A DNA stretch of 64,000 nt from Clostridium sp. 12(A) (GTDB lineage Bacteria; Bacillota; Clostridia; Lachnospirales; Lachnospiraceae): contig JAGI01000002.1 of NCBI GenBank assembly GCA_000526575.1, positions 1,116,001 through 1,180,000 on the forward strand, read 5' to 3'. Below are positions 1 through 7,659 of the stretch, piece by piece. The position numbers and the translations under genes are program-made. The notes beneath the pieces are model-generated. The model did no database searches, was not told the origin of the DNA, and was given only the letters and a program-made list of their open reading frames with translations. How positions within the stretch are numbered: position 1 is the first letter of the stretch; each line of letters starts with the position of its first letter.

Positions 1-737
1 ATGAAATCCAGACTAAGATGTGGCCTTTATCCGTGTCAGAACTGTTTTTCGTTGGCCGGGCTACCTTTTCAAAGCTTCACAATCTGGGAATCAAGACCAT
101 TGGAGAGCTGGCTCAGACAGACCCCACCATCCTTAAAAATCATTTCGGCAAGCATGGAGAGGTTATCTGGTCCTTTGCCAATGGGATCGACTTTTCCGCC
201 GTGGAACCAGCCCCTCCTCCTAACAAGGGATACGGAAACAGCACTACCATTTCCTTTGATGTCACCGATTCCAATACGGCTAAATTAGTCCTTTTATCTC
301 TGGCAGAAACCTTATCCGCAAGGCTGAGAGAGGATGGGGTGAAAATTGGCGTTGTATCCGTAGGAATTAAAAATTACAACTTTGAATACCTGGGACACCA
401 GAAGACCCTTTCTGCCCCCACCAATATAACAAAGGAAATTTTTGAAGCTTCCTGCCAGATCTTTGATGAAATGTGGGATAAGGTCCCCATACGCCACTTA
501 GGCATTCACACCAGCCGGGTGACCAGCGAATCCAACCGCCAGCTAAACATATTTGATACAACGGATTATGAAAAGCTGGAACGGCTGGACAAAGCCATTG
601 ACGAGATCAGAAAACGCTTCGGCTCAGACAGCATCAAAAGAGCCAGTTTCGTGCAGACCAGATCGATTGACCACATGAGCGGAGGAATCAGCCGGGAAAA
701 AAGAACCGTGAATTATAACAATGAAATTATTATGTAA
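1..737 (+). CDS. dinB: DNA polymerase IV, C-terminal part (5' end outside window)
   Basis: Y-family translesion DNA polymerase that copies damaged templates. The gene enters from the left edge (reading frame begins at base 3) and ends with TAA at 737. What is visible is the helix-hairpin-helix/thumb part (GRATFSKLHNLGIKTIGELA, roughly the first 40 residues) followed by the little-finger domain (STTISFDVTD, then LRLARLRED-like LSARLREDGVKIGVVSVGIK). The palm with the catalytic acidic residues lies outside. A small gene follows 12 bp downstream and probably shares the transcript. The family assignment is firm; which paralogue (dinB versus another Y-family member) is inferred from the C-terminal domain only. 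Confidence 0.9.
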   Translation, partial: EIQTKMWPLSVSELFFVGRATFSKLHNLGIKTIGELAQTDPTILKNHFGKHGEVIWSFANGIDFSAVEPAPPPNKGYGNSTTISFDVTDSNTAKLVLLSLAETLSARLREDGVKIGVVSVGIKNYNFEYLGHQKTLSAPTNITKEIFEASCQIFDEMWDKVPIRHLGIHTSRVTSESNRQLNIFDTTDYEKLERLDKAIDEIRKRFGSDSIKRASFVQTRSIDHMSGGISREKRTVNYNNEIIM

Positions 738-749
738 GAGGTCAGATAT

Positions 750-1061
750 ATGGGTAAATTCGGGATCGGAACCAATGTAAAAAATATTGACAGCGGTGCA
801 GTTCGGGGAAAGCTGTATCACATTGCCTGCAAAGCATGGTTTACTTCTACTTGCAGCCCTATCCCCTTAAGCTTTAAATTCGAAGGTGAGGACGGAATGA
901 TACAAACAGTCTCTTCTTTAAATATCAAGTGTACCGAAGATAAAAATTATTCCGGCATTCCATCAAAGGAATACGATTGTGAAGCCATAATCGGGGGTAT
1001 CTTATGCAGATTTAAACTGATTTTTTATATGGAAGCCTGCAAATGGGTCATGGTAATTTAG
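750..1061 (+). CDS. small protein of unknown function downstream of dinB
   Basis: Protein of 103 residues that I do not recognise. It starts 12 bp after dinB with a plausible ribosome binding site (AGAGGT), so it is likely co-transcribed and possibly translationally coupled. Visible features are four cysteines spread through the chain (C27, C35, then in IKCTEDK and EYDCEA), a hydrophobic C-terminus (FKLIFYMEACKWVMVI) and no signal peptide. A Rho-independent terminator follows. Its place behind a translesion polymerase suggests, without proving, that it is expressed in the same damage-related transcript. Confidence 0.6.
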   Translation: MGKFGIGTNVKNIDSGAVRGKLYHIACKAWFTSTCSPIPLSFKFEGEDGMIQTVSSLNIKCTEDKNYSGIPSKEYDCEAIIGGILCRFKLIFYMEACKWVMVI

Positions 1062-1076
1062 CCCCTGTAAGAAATC

Positions 1077-1125
1077 AGCCCCTTGAACCTGGAATTTCCC
1101 AGGTCCAAAGGGCTGTCCTTTTAAA
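1077..1125 (+). terminator. intrinsic terminator after the dinB operon
   Basis: Long GC-containing inverted repeat: AGCCCCTTGAACCTGG pairs with CCAGGTCCAAAGGGCT around an AATTTC loop, followed by TGTCCTTTTAAA. It sits between the convergent dinB operon and the holin gene, so it may serve both strands. Confidence 0.7.
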
Positions 1126-1127
1126 TA

Positions 1128-1331
1128 CTATACTTTTAACTCCGGCAGTCCCGCAATGGATGTGAGCAGGGACATAATACCGGCAAGGGCGGCTGTGGAG
1201 CCCACCAAAGCCCAGTCAACGCCTGACATCAACGCGGTTGTTCCAATGGCGGCTACGGCTGTCTGAGCCATTGTTTTAATCGCCCGGATTCCCGCAGCCC
1301 TGATCCATCTCTTCCAATATTCCTTGTCCAT
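1128..1331 (-). CDS. phage holin, r1t-like family (orphan)
   Basis: Small membrane protein of 67 residues. The N-terminus (MDKEYWKRWIRAAGIRAIKT) and the C-terminal LAGIMSLLTSIAGLPEL pattern match my memory of r1t-type phage holins, which form membrane lesions that release endolysin. Two hydrophobic segments are visible at about residues 22-37 and 42-60. The start is supported by GGAGGACAAGTAAATG. There is no endolysin, tail gene or integrase beside it, so it is an orphan: a prophage remnant, or a domesticated holin used for protein or toxin export as in some clostridia. Family call is from motif memory, not a search. Confidence 0.75.
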   Translation of the reverse strand: MDKEYWKRWIRAAGIRAIKTMAQTAVAAIGTTALMSGVDWALVGSTAALAGIMSLLTSIAGLPELKV

Positions 1332-1426
1332 TTACTTGTCCTCCTTCTCTATAGATATTTTATGCTCTAATATAAAATATGCCATAGCTCAGGGGAGTAG
1401 CACCTGGGAATGATTAAAATGTCTGA

Positions 1427-2020
1427 TTATTTATGCTCTTTCCATTGACATTCTGTAAAAGCAATTTCAGTAAAGACGGCTTTAAAGGTTGAATGCTCCG
1501 GACTGCATGCGTAGATACCCAGCTGGATCTCGTTATCACCTTCAAACAGATGGGCAATGCGCATCTGTTTATAATTCACTCCATCGTAGGAATTCTCAAT
1601 GCAAAAATCCTGTTTTCTCCTGCTTAGCCGATAATACATGTACTTCTGAGATGCAGGAATATCTGTCGTCGCCCAATCGGAATATCCCAGATTTGTAACA
1701 ACGCTTCCCAATCGTTGAAATGTTTCGTTCTCATATTCAATGGAAGCCTTAATCCAGCTCTCACTGTTTTGATATACAATGACACCACATTGGTCAAATC
1801 GGTGCCTGCTGTCAAATTCAGTTCTCACTAGGAATGAAAAATACTGCTCACTGGTTTTTATCAATAATGCTGGTGCATTATCATTTTGAAAACCATAATA
1901 CGTTCTTTGCCAGAAATCAGTTCCTGGCTCCGTATCAATTAAAATTTCAGTCTCCTTAATTGTGTAGTTCTTTGGCTCATTAATCCAAAACAGAGCTTCT
2001 TTTTTAAATTTTAAATCCAT
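1427..2020 (-). CDS. DUF1349 domain protein (concanavalin-like fold)
   Basis: Cytosolic protein of 197 residues resembling the DUF1349 family (yeast regulation of enolase 1-like), a beta-sandwich fold with suspected carbohydrate or ligand binding. Recognisable stretches are LFWINEPKNY near the start, the GTDFWQRTYYGF region, DQCGVIVYQNSESWIKASIEYE, and LGIYACSP near the end, which is typical of the family. I chose ATG at 2020 because AGGGGGCG lies 8 bases before it; an in-frame ATG 12 codons upstream has no comparable site. No linked pathway gene is present, so its role is not predictable. Confidence 0.8.
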   Translation of the reverse strand: MDLKFKKEALFWINEPKNYTIKETEILIDTEPGTDFWQRTYYGFQNDNAPALLIKTSEQYFSFLVRTEFDSRHRFDQCGVIVYQNSESWIKASIEYENETFQRLGSVVTNLGYSDWATTDIPASQKYMYYRLSRRKQDFCIENSYDGVNYKQMRIAHLFEGDNEIQLGIYACSPEHSTFKAVFTEIAFTECQWKEHK

Positions 2021-2092
2021 ATGTACGCCCCCTAAAATCGTAGTTTCTTTATTCATTCACACAGATTTTAATATATTATTATTCTAAATCTT

Positions 2093-2515
2093 CTAAAGCT
2101 TCAGGGATATTTCCATTCCAGGACCCCGGTTCTCATTAGGCCGGGTGAAAAATCCCAGCTTTTGGTAGAACTCCTCTTTTCCTTTGGCTGCAAAGAGCCC
2201 CAAGGTAAGATGAGTTCCAGAAACTCCGTGCTCTTTTGCATAGGCAATCAATCGTTCCATAATGGCTTTTCCAATGCCTTTTCCCTGATATTGGGGAAGT
2301 ATGACAAGATCCTGGACATAACAGATACATACTCCATCGCCTACAAGTCGTCCCATACCAATCACCTGGCCTTCATCCATCACTGCTATTGTAAGCAGAG
2401 AGTTATTCAATGCCTCGTCTCCCTGTTTCGCCGACAGTTGTCCCCAGCCAGCTGATACTCTTAGTCTGTTAAAATCTTTTTCCATCAGAGCATTTTCCCT
2501 TATCTCGTATGTCAT
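2093..2515 (-). CDS. GNAT family N-acetyltransferase
   Basis: Acetyl-CoA-dependent acetyltransferase of 140 residues. The acetyl-CoA pyrophosphate-binding loop is visible as PQYQGKGIGKAIMERLI (Q/RxxGxG/A motif A), preceded by the beta-4 strand CICYVQDLVILP, and followed by the motif B region FYQKLGF. Start ATG has AAAGGAG 7 bases upstream. It is the first of three consecutive minus-strand acetyltransferases, spaced 11 bp from the next, so they probably form one transcript. The substrate cannot be told from sequence. Confidence 0.88.
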   Translation of the reverse strand: MTYEIRENALMEKDFNRLRVSAGWGQLSAKQGDEALNNSLLTIAVMDEGQVIGMGRLVGDGVCICYVQDLVILPQYQGKGIGKAIMERLIAYAKEHGVSGTHLTLGLFAAKGKEEFYQKLGFFTRPNENRGPGMEISLKL

Positions 2516-2526
2516 CGTCAGCTCCT

Positions 2527-3024
2527 TTATAGGTTCTTTCTCATTTTATCACAGGTTAATGTCATCCCGTTTTCCTCAATATCAAAAGTTTCTAATTTAT
2601 GAAAGCCGTGAGAGAGATAAAATTTAATTGCCCGGCTATTAGATGATAAAACTTCCAGAATACAATATTTACACCCCATCATGATCATCTCTCTTTCAAG
2701 CTTTTCAAAGAACCAGTGGCCAATGCCAAAACCAATGTATTCGGGCAGCAAGTAAAACGCATGCCATTGTGCAAAGCGCTCATTCCCATCATAAGCAGTG
2801 CCAAATACACTACTTCCAATCATTAATCCAGCGGATTCTGCAATAAGACAAGTGTCACCCGCCTTCACACTCTCCTGCAAAATCGGCACCCAGTGATCCG
2901 TTTTTAAGGAGGATAGATAGGTTTCATCCATAAGCCCCTTGTAAGCGGAAACATAACTAACTGCGATCTGGGCACTGACCTTTTCCATATCCTCCAAAAC
3001 AGGTATACGGTATTTTATGTCCAT
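2527..3024 (-). CDS. GNAT family N-acetyltransferase
   Basis: Acetyltransferase of 165 residues. Motif A appears as LLPEYIGFGIGHWFFEKLE, in which the usual GxGxG glycine pattern is present but the Q/R preceding it is replaced (YIGFGIG), and motif B as NSRAIKFYLSHGFHKLETF. The start at 3024 follows GGAGGAGAAAA; an upstream in-frame ATG would leave this strong site inside the gene. It lies 11 bp upstream of the preceding acetyltransferase gene. Substrate unknown. Confidence 0.87.
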   Translation of the reverse strand: MDIKYRIPVLEDMEKVSAQIAVSYVSAYKGLMDETYLSSLKTDHWVPILQESVKAGDTCLIAESAGLMIGSSVFGTAYDGNERFAQWHAFYLLPEYIGFGIGHWFFEKLEREMIMMGCKYCILEVLSSNSRAIKFYLSHGFHKLETFDIEENGMTLTCDKMRKNL

Positions 3025-3153
3025 TTTTCTCCTCCAAAAATACAATTATTCCCTGGACCTTTTCTCTAACATTTGATTTAGATTCATAGCCGTCCTGTTG
3101 ATTCTCAGCATAGGCTAAGTAGCTTTGTAAATAGAATCAAATCAAGGAAATAT

Positions 3154-3921
3154 TTATCGATTCATTCCCGCAATAAAACCATTCTCTTTCACAGTCACCT
3201 GCACCCAGGCAGGGCGAAATCCGCTTTTTATTGCGTTCCTTACCGACTTTATATTGGACCAAGCACAGCAATAAAAAGGTACGATATCTCGTTCCAATAT
3301 CTGAATGGCAAGTTTACTTGTAAGACTGGCACCAATCCCCTGATTTCTATATTCAGGAAGTACGTCAATTCCTATCTGCCACATGGTATCACAATCTGCG
3401 GAACAGGCTGCAAGTCCAATGAGTCTGCCCTTGTGAAATGCACCCACCGCCAGCTTATCTCGTTCTTTGTTTCTTTCAGATAAAGCATTGCTCCAATTTG
3501 ATAGATAATATGCTGAGAATTCATCTGGATTCATAACCTTTGTTTCATACCCACAGGAAATAGAGTTTAGGGAATTCATATCAGGCAAAAAATATTCCGC
3601 CATAAAACAAACATTACAATCAAATGGCTTTAGCTTTTCCATTAAAATATGCAGATTTGGTGTTTCAAAGCAATGGGGAGCACCATACTTTTCTATATAC
3701 TCTTTTACAATCTCTTTCAGCTCTTCTGATACAGAAGCCACAACATTATTTCCATAAGAGGTCAGATCGCAGGAAAACGGTAATTTTAAATATCTTCTGG
3801 CATTGGCGTTTTGTGCGGAAAGTACAACCTTGTTCTCTGACCTCATAAAATCATTCCTGCTGCAATTGCTGTCAATTGCAGACTGGTGCATTGCTATTTC
3901 AAGAATTTCTTCGTTTTTCAT
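3154..3921 (-). CDS. GNAT family N-acetyltransferase, long form
   Basis: Protein of 255 residues with a C-terminal GNAT domain: WQIGIDVLPEYRNQGIGASL is a good motif A, with NIKSVRNAIKSGFRPAW behind it. The first 120 residues are an unrelated-looking leader with several cysteines (NCSRND, FSCDLTSYG, DCNVCFMAEYFLPD) and resemble the N-terminal half of two-lobed GNAT proteins. Start ATG has GAAAGG 7 bases upstream. It is separated by about 130 bp from the next gene, so it may have its own promoter. Substrate unknown. Confidence 0.85.
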   Translation of the reverse strand: MKNEEILEIAMHQSAIDSNCSRNDFMRSENKVVLSAQNANARRYLKLPFSCDLTSYGNNVVASVSEELKEIVKEYIEKYGAPHCFETPNLHILMEKLKPFDCNVCFMAEYFLPDMNSLNSISCGYETKVMNPDEFSAYYLSNWSNALSERNKERDKLAVGAFHKGRLIGLAACSADCDTMWQIGIDVLPEYRNQGIGASLTSKLAIQILERDIVPFYCCAWSNIKSVRNAIKSGFRPAWVQVTVKENGFIAGMNR

Positions 3922-3956
3922 AATAACCTTTCATTATGTCCTTTTATACACCTGTA

Positions 3957-4346
3957 TCATTTTCTCTCAAGCAGCCATTCTTTCGCTTTTTCCAAGTCAT
4001 CCATGCAGGTCATGACAAATCTGGTATCTGTCTTTCTTTTTTTCATATAGCTTTTCATCTTTGATGTTAATCCTACAAATACCACTTTACGAAGCGGCTT
4101 CTCTAAACCAGCCAGGCTCCCAACAATCATCTCTAATAGCTCGTTATCAACCTCTGACTCATCTAAAATAACAATAATAAAAGAGCTGGTAGATGGCCTT
4201 CCGATTACCAATAAATCCTGATGAAACTTTTGCTTTAAAAGCTCTTTTTCGCCATAGAGCGCATCCAGATGCTCACACCAAATTTCTCCGCCACGATAAA
4301 AAAGAGAAAATGATTTCTTCTTTAAACCAAGTTCGTATTTTTCCAT
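3957..4346 (-). CDS. protein of unknown function
   Basis: Cytosolic protein of 129 residues. It has alternating hydrophobic strands and helices (DLLVIGRPSTSSFIIVILDES, KVVFVGL, FVMTCMDDLEKAKEWL) suggestive of a small alpha/beta domain, perhaps STAS-like, but no motif lets me name it. The start is supported by CAGGAGCTTGATTCATG. It lies in the minus-strand accessory series, 25 bp downstream of the VOC gene. Confidence 0.6.
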   Translation of the reverse strand: MEKYELGLKKKSFSLFYRGGEIWCEHLDALYGEKELLKQKFHQDLLVIGRPSTSSFIIVILDESEVDNELLEMIVGSLAGLEKPLRKVVFVGLTSKMKSYMKKRKTDTRFVMTCMDDLEKAKEWLLERK

Positions 4347-4371
4347 GAATCAAGCTCCTGACTTTCTTTTT

Positions 4372-4833
4372 CTACAGTTCTCTTTTCTTTCTCCAGCTTT
4401 GCAGTTCAATAATATTGCCTTCCGGATCTCTCGCATAAACAAGAACTGCCTCCACACCGTCAGGGTAATCTGCTGTAACTACCTCTCCCAGAGTTCCACC
4501 CCCTGCGCGGATAATTTCGGACAAGGTCATTTCCACGTCAGCCACTTCAAATGCAAGATGGCCGAACCCGGGACGATTGATTTCTGGAGCCACAGACTCC
4601 TTAAGTGCATCGTATGTAAATATTTCAAGGGTAGGGTGGTCATCTCCATAACCAGGTAACAGCAGATGTTCCCCTTTGATATGAGAATCCTTCAAATTAG
4701 TGAGCCGGTCCACCCAATCCCCTTTTAAGTCTCTTTTCTCGTCAATGCTCCGGCAATGGAGAACTTTTTTATAAAATGCACTCAGTTTGTCCGGGTCTTT
4801 TGCTATTAAATTCGTATGTACATATCGAAACAT
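4372..4833 (-). CDS. VOC family protein (glyoxalase/dioxygenase fold)
   Basis: Protein of 153 residues with the vicinal-oxygen-chelate fold. The N-terminal module (YVHTNLIAKDPDKLSAFYKKVL) and the C-terminal module (GFGHLAFEVADVEMTLSEII, then YARDPEGNIIELQSW) show the paired beta-alpha-beta-beta-beta pattern. Candidate metal ligands are H7, H92 in FGHLAF and E145 in NIIEL; metal dependence is inferred. Start ATG has AAAGGAACG upstream. Enzymes of this fold include glyoxalase I, fosfomycin and bleomycin resistance proteins, and a specific reaction cannot be assigned. Confidence 0.87.
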   Translation of the reverse strand: MFRYVHTNLIAKDPDKLSAFYKKVLHCRSIDEKRDLKGDWVDRLTNLKDSHIKGEHLLLPGYGDDHPTLEIFTYDALKESVAPEINRPGFGHLAFEVADVEMTLSEIIRAGGGTLGEVVTADYPDGVEAVLVYARDPEGNIIELQSWRKKREL

Positions 4834-4857
4834 ATTCCGTTCCTTTCACTATGGTAT

Positions 4858-5220
4858 TTAAGCCTCTCGTAACCGAAACATGGAGAACTCATTTAATGAT
4901 GGCTTATGCCCCTCATCAAAGGAAAACTCGTCAAGTCCACGCTGGCTGAAAAAACCAATTTCAAGTTTTCCCTCAAAATACTCTCCGTCTATTTCCTGGG
5001 ATAAATGCCAGGCTATCTGTCTGGAAAAGCTATCCGGGCCAACGCCCTTGCCGCCAATGGGCAAATTCCCTTTTAGATTCGGATTTTCCTTAGCGACTAA
5101 TACGGCAAGCTGATACGCAGTAATAAAGCATCGTTCCCCATTATACTTTCCACTGTTGGAATTCCTTTCATTTTCCAGCAATTCCTTAACAATTGGTCGG
5201 ATTTGTGTCCAATCTGACAT
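4858..5220 (-). CDS. conserved hypothetical protein
   Basis: Protein of 120 residues, soluble, acidic C-terminal half, no signal peptide. Segments such as CFITAYQLAVLV, GGKGVGPDSFSRQIAWHLSQEID and IGFFSQRGLDEFSFD look conserved but I do not recognise the family. The start follows AAAGGAGTCAAACC. It sits 24 bp upstream of the VOC gene on the same strand and is probably in the same transcript. Confidence 0.6.
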   Translation of the reverse strand: MSDWTQIRPIVKELLENERNSNSGKYNGERCFITAYQLAVLVAKENPNLKGNLPIGGKGVGPDSFSRQIAWHLSQEIDGEYFEGKLEIGFFSQRGLDEFSFDEGHKPSLNEFSMFRLREA

Positions 5221-5741
5221 GGTTTGACTCCTTTTCTATATTAAATTTTTGTTTATAGCTTTCATTGAATGAGGTTCAGAGATAATATTTTATATAATCA
5301 AGGAAATAGGGACTTATTGAACAAGTCGAGGAGAATTCGTTCCAAAGATATCTGTGATACAATCGCCATTATGTGTAGATTTTGTTATTAAATGGTTGTC
5401 TAAGGACCATTTTATCAACAAATATGGTAACTATCAATATTATATTTTAAATATAGGATACTATGATAAATTCGTCATCAATTCTACGTTTCACCGATTA
5501 AACCAGTCCGACATCATACCTTCATTTACTTATTATAATTAAAATCATTTTCATTGTGTTACTAATTGATCAGCATTTCTAGAATTATTAAGTTTACAAA
5601 TTATTATATAATTCTATTTCATTTAAGTGCATGTCTTTTATAATCATTCCTTATCTTATGGAAGTATTTTATCTTCTATCACAGTAAAAGAAATCGCTTG
5701 TACTGCATTTATATTCTCTCAATCATAAGCGGTAATTATAT
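5221..5741. other. AT-rich intergenic region, no gene seen
   Basis: About 520 bp, very AT-rich, between two minus-strand genes. The only ORF of note (plus strand near 5354-5542) would start with GTG without a ribosome binding site and has no family resemblance. I see no RNA motif or repeat beyond the terminator at its right edge. Confidence 0.5.
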
Positions 5742-5771
5742 AAAAAAAGCGCCAGGCCGAAGCCAAGCGCT
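5742..5771 (-). terminator. intrinsic terminator after the glutaredoxin-like gene
   Basis: Read on the minus strand, AGCGCTTGGC-TTCG-GCCTGGCGCT followed by seven T. The UUCG tetraloop and U-run are classic. It ends the transcript of the gene at 5785-6108. Confidence 0.85.
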
Positions 5772-5784
5772 TAGTTGTACAGTA

Positions 5785-6108
5785 CTAACACTGTCCTTTT
5801 TTGTCAATAGAGCAGGAAAAAGCAGGAATTTCTGTGTCTTCCGTTTCATCAGGCAAATCTATATACTCACCAATATCAAATGTCTTTTCTCCATTATCCA
5901 GTATAAAAAATGGAATTCCAATCCTTCCAGATTCCTTAATTTCCTGAAAAATGGCATCATGATCGCGGTAAGCTAAAAATTCTTTTAAAGTAGCCGTGTC
6001 GCCTATGATATTCTTATATTCTAAGTCAATATGATTCAGCGCAGTTAAATTCTTCTTGGCTTTCACGCAATCAGGACAAATCTCTGCTCCGTACATGGTT
6101 ATCTTCAT
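5785..6108 (-). CDS. glutaredoxin-related protein
   Basis: Thioredoxin-fold protein of 107 residues. The N-terminal active site is MYGAEICPDC, with a CPDC redox pair, and the later cis-proline region is RIGIPFFILDNGEK, both typical of glutaredoxin-like proteins. The C-terminus is extended and carries two further cysteines (FSCSIDKKGQC). I placed the start at 6108 behind GAGGTAACT; an upstream in-frame start adds 20 residues that do not belong to the fold. Likely role is thiol-disulfide exchange in the cytosol; partner not evident. Confidence 0.85.
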   Translation of the reverse strand: MKITMYGAEICPDCVKAKKNLTALNHIDLEYKNIIGDTATLKEFLAYRDHDAIFQEIKESGRIGIPFFILDNGEKTFDIGEYIDLPDETEDTEIPAFSCSIDKKGQC

Positions 6109-6311
6109 AGTTACCTCACATTCTGCATGTAGTGATATGCCAGTTCTTGTTAATGTTACCAATTTCATTATAAGCTTACTTTTTCATTACGTCAATAAAC
6201 TCTGTCAAATGTATAAATACCATTACATTCACACGCTTATTATGTCCGCTTCCGCTTATAATCATTAACTTTACATATTTTTAGCTGCGTTTGATGACTC
6301 AAAAGAATCAA

Positions 6312-6488
6312 TCATATAGAAACAATACATTTTTTAGGACATATCATCTGGCAGGCACCACAATCCACACATTCAGTCTCATTAACTTTTCTTTTTCTTC
6401 CTGTGTCCTGGTAAATACATCCAACAAGACACACTCTCTGGCATTGTCCGCAGCCGATACATTGCTCATCATCAATTCTTCTGGACAT
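6312..6488 (-). CDS. small ferredoxin, two [4Fe-4S] clusters
   Basis: Translation of the minus strand gives 58 residues with two complete cluster motifs: CIGCGQCQRVC at residues 10-20 followed by C24, and CVDCGACQMIC at residues 40-50 followed by P and C54. Both are CxxCxxCx(3)C-type ligand sets of bacterial electron carriers. It starts 14 bp after the stop of the flavin-reductase-like gene at 6503-6874, with GGGGAAC as ribosome binding site, so the two form an operon. It is too short to be noticed by a 60-residue cut-off. Likely function is electron transfer to or from the upstream flavoprotein. Confidence 0.88.
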   Translation of the reverse strand: MSRRIDDEQCIGCGQCQRVCLVGCIYQDTGRKRKVNETECVDCGACQMICPKKCIVSI

Positions 6489-6502
6489 GAAATGTTCCCC
6501 AA

Positions 6503-6874
6503 TTATATGGTTTGCTTACAGGACTCAACGGTAACTTCCAGTACCCTCGTTAAGAATGGGAATTTTTTATACATCAAATCGTAATTCTCCCCTTCTTTTA
6601 AAAACCTGGCTGTTCCCTCTAAGACAAATCCGGTTCCCATGTGATGATATCCCATTACTTCTTTACTTCCAAGAGTAAGTGTAACCTTAGAATTTAGCTT
6701 GGTGTTCTCTTCTGTTTTAATCATTGCGGCAGCCGGTATTAAAACCTTATTGGAATCTACCAATTCTAAATAAGAATTCCATGTATTTGCCACGTGAGCT
6801 TCGTTATTTGCACAGCTTACAATTGAAACTACACCTTCATGTTTTACTACTTCTAATAATTTTTCTGGAAACAT
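6503..6874 (-). CDS. pyridoxamine 5'-phosphate oxidase-fold flavoprotein
   Basis: Protein of 123 residues with the FMN-binding split-barrel pattern: GVVSIVSCANNEAHVANTW at the N-terminus, KVLIPAAAMIKTEENT and GTGFVLEGTARFLKEG. Family members bind FMN or F420 and act as small reductases. It is the first gene of a two-gene operon with a ferredoxin, under a clear sigma-A promoter and divergent from an Rrf2-type regulator, so a redox or Fe-S-responsive role is likely. Start ATG follows AAAGGAGGATATAACAG. The exact substrate is unknown. Confidence 0.82.
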   Translation of the reverse strand: MFPEKLLEVVKHEGVVSIVSCANNEAHVANTWNSYLELVDSNKVLIPAAAMIKTEENTKLNSKVTLTLGSKEVMGYHHMGTGFVLEGTARFLKEGENYDLMYKKFPFLTRVLEVTVESCKQTI

Positions 6875-6904
6875 CTGTTATATCCTCCTTTTGTAGACTT
6901 ATAT

Positions 6905-6960
6905 TATCGTCGATATATGTTGTCTTTAATTATAATAATTCTATAACAGGAAAATGTCAA
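6905..6960 (-). promoter_or_regulatory. sigma-A promoter and candidate Rrf2 operator of the flavoprotein-ferredoxin operon
   Basis: On the minus strand TTGACA (6955-6960) and TATTAT (6932-6937) are 17 bp apart. Just downstream, at about +10 to +20, lies the perfect palindrome TATCGTCGATA (6905-6915), a good position for a repressor. The divergent neighbour encodes an Rrf2 protein, which I infer binds here. Confidence 0.65.
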
Positions 6961-6986
6961 CTCTTTTTATTTAAAAAATATAAAAC

Positions 6987-7015
6987 TTGAATTCACAGGA
7001 CTCTTCTATTATGAT
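6987..7015 (+). promoter_or_regulatory. sigma-A promoter of the Rrf2 gene
   Basis: TTGAAT (6987-6992), 17-bp spacer, TATGAT (7010-7015), followed 30 bases later by the ATG with AAGGAGAGAG. Divergent from the flavoprotein promoter. Confidence 0.6.
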
Positions 7016-7045
7016 ATTACTAATACTTGTAAGGAGAGAGAAAGA

Positions 7046-7543
7046 ATGAAATTTTCAGTCGGGGTTGAATATGCATTGCATTGTTTGCTTTATATGATAA
7101 ATGTAGATAAAGATAAATCAGTAGGTATCAGAGATTTGGCTACCTTTCAAGGGATATCCGAAAGTTATTTATCAAAGGTCTATGCCAGATTAAGCAAAAA
7201 CGGCCTAATCAAATCCGTACCGGGCGTAAAAGGCGGCTATGCCTTGGCCCGGGATCCAAAAGAGATTACTTTCTGGGATATCGTCGAAGCTGTAGAAGGA
7301 AATGAGTCATTCTTTCAATGTGCAGAAATCAGGCAGAACAGTATACTTGTAGATAAAAATAATCTCCCAGATTCATACACCAAATGTCCTTGCCTGATCA
7401 AAGTCGTAATGAATGAAGCGGAGAACGAAATGAAAAAATACCTGGAGCAAAAAACATTGGCATGGCTGCACGAAGAGGTTTACTCAAATATTTTAACGAA
7501 AGAAGCAAAAGAAGCTACTATTTTGTGGTTCAATAAAGAATAG
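7046..7543 (+). CDS. Rrf2 family transcriptional regulator
   Basis: Protein of 165 residues with the winged-helix Rrf2 N-terminus (KFSVGVEYALHCLLYMINV, then GISESYLSKVYARLSKNGLI and PGVKGGYALAR wing). Three cysteines, C92 in FQCAE and C112, C114 in TKCPC, fall where IscR/NsrR-type members hold an Fe-S cluster or sense thiols, though the spacing is not the canonical IscR one. Divergent transcription from a flavoprotein-ferredoxin operon suggests it controls that operon in response to redox or iron-sulfur status. Start follows AAGGAGAGAGAAAG. Confidence 0.9.
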   Translation: MKFSVGVEYALHCLLYMINVDKDKSVGIRDLATFQGISESYLSKVYARLSKNGLIKSVPGVKGGYALARDPKEITFWDIVEAVEGNESFFQCAEIRQNSILVDKNNLPDSYTKCPCLIKVVMNEAENEMKKYLEQKTLAWLHEEVYSNILTKEAKEATILWFNKE

Positions 7544-7574
7544 CTCCACATCAGGTATCGCCAACCTGCAAAAA

Positions 7575-7606
7575 TGCGCCAGTCCGAAGACTGGCGCATT
7601 TATCAT
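7575..7606 (-). terminator. bidirectional intrinsic terminator
   Basis: TGCGCCAGTC and GACTGGCGCA flank a tetraloop that reads TTCG on the minus strand; T-runs follow on both strands. It separates the convergent Rrf2 and GNAT genes. Confidence 0.85.
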
Positions 7607-7659
7607 ATCATCATTATAAGGCAAACGAAATAAACTTTTATTACTACAAATTTAATATC

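Noticed and set aside
5354-5542. Plus-strand ORF of 62 codons in the gap before the glutaredoxin-like gene
   Set aside because: GTG start without a ribosome binding site, biased AT-rich composition, no resemblance to any family.
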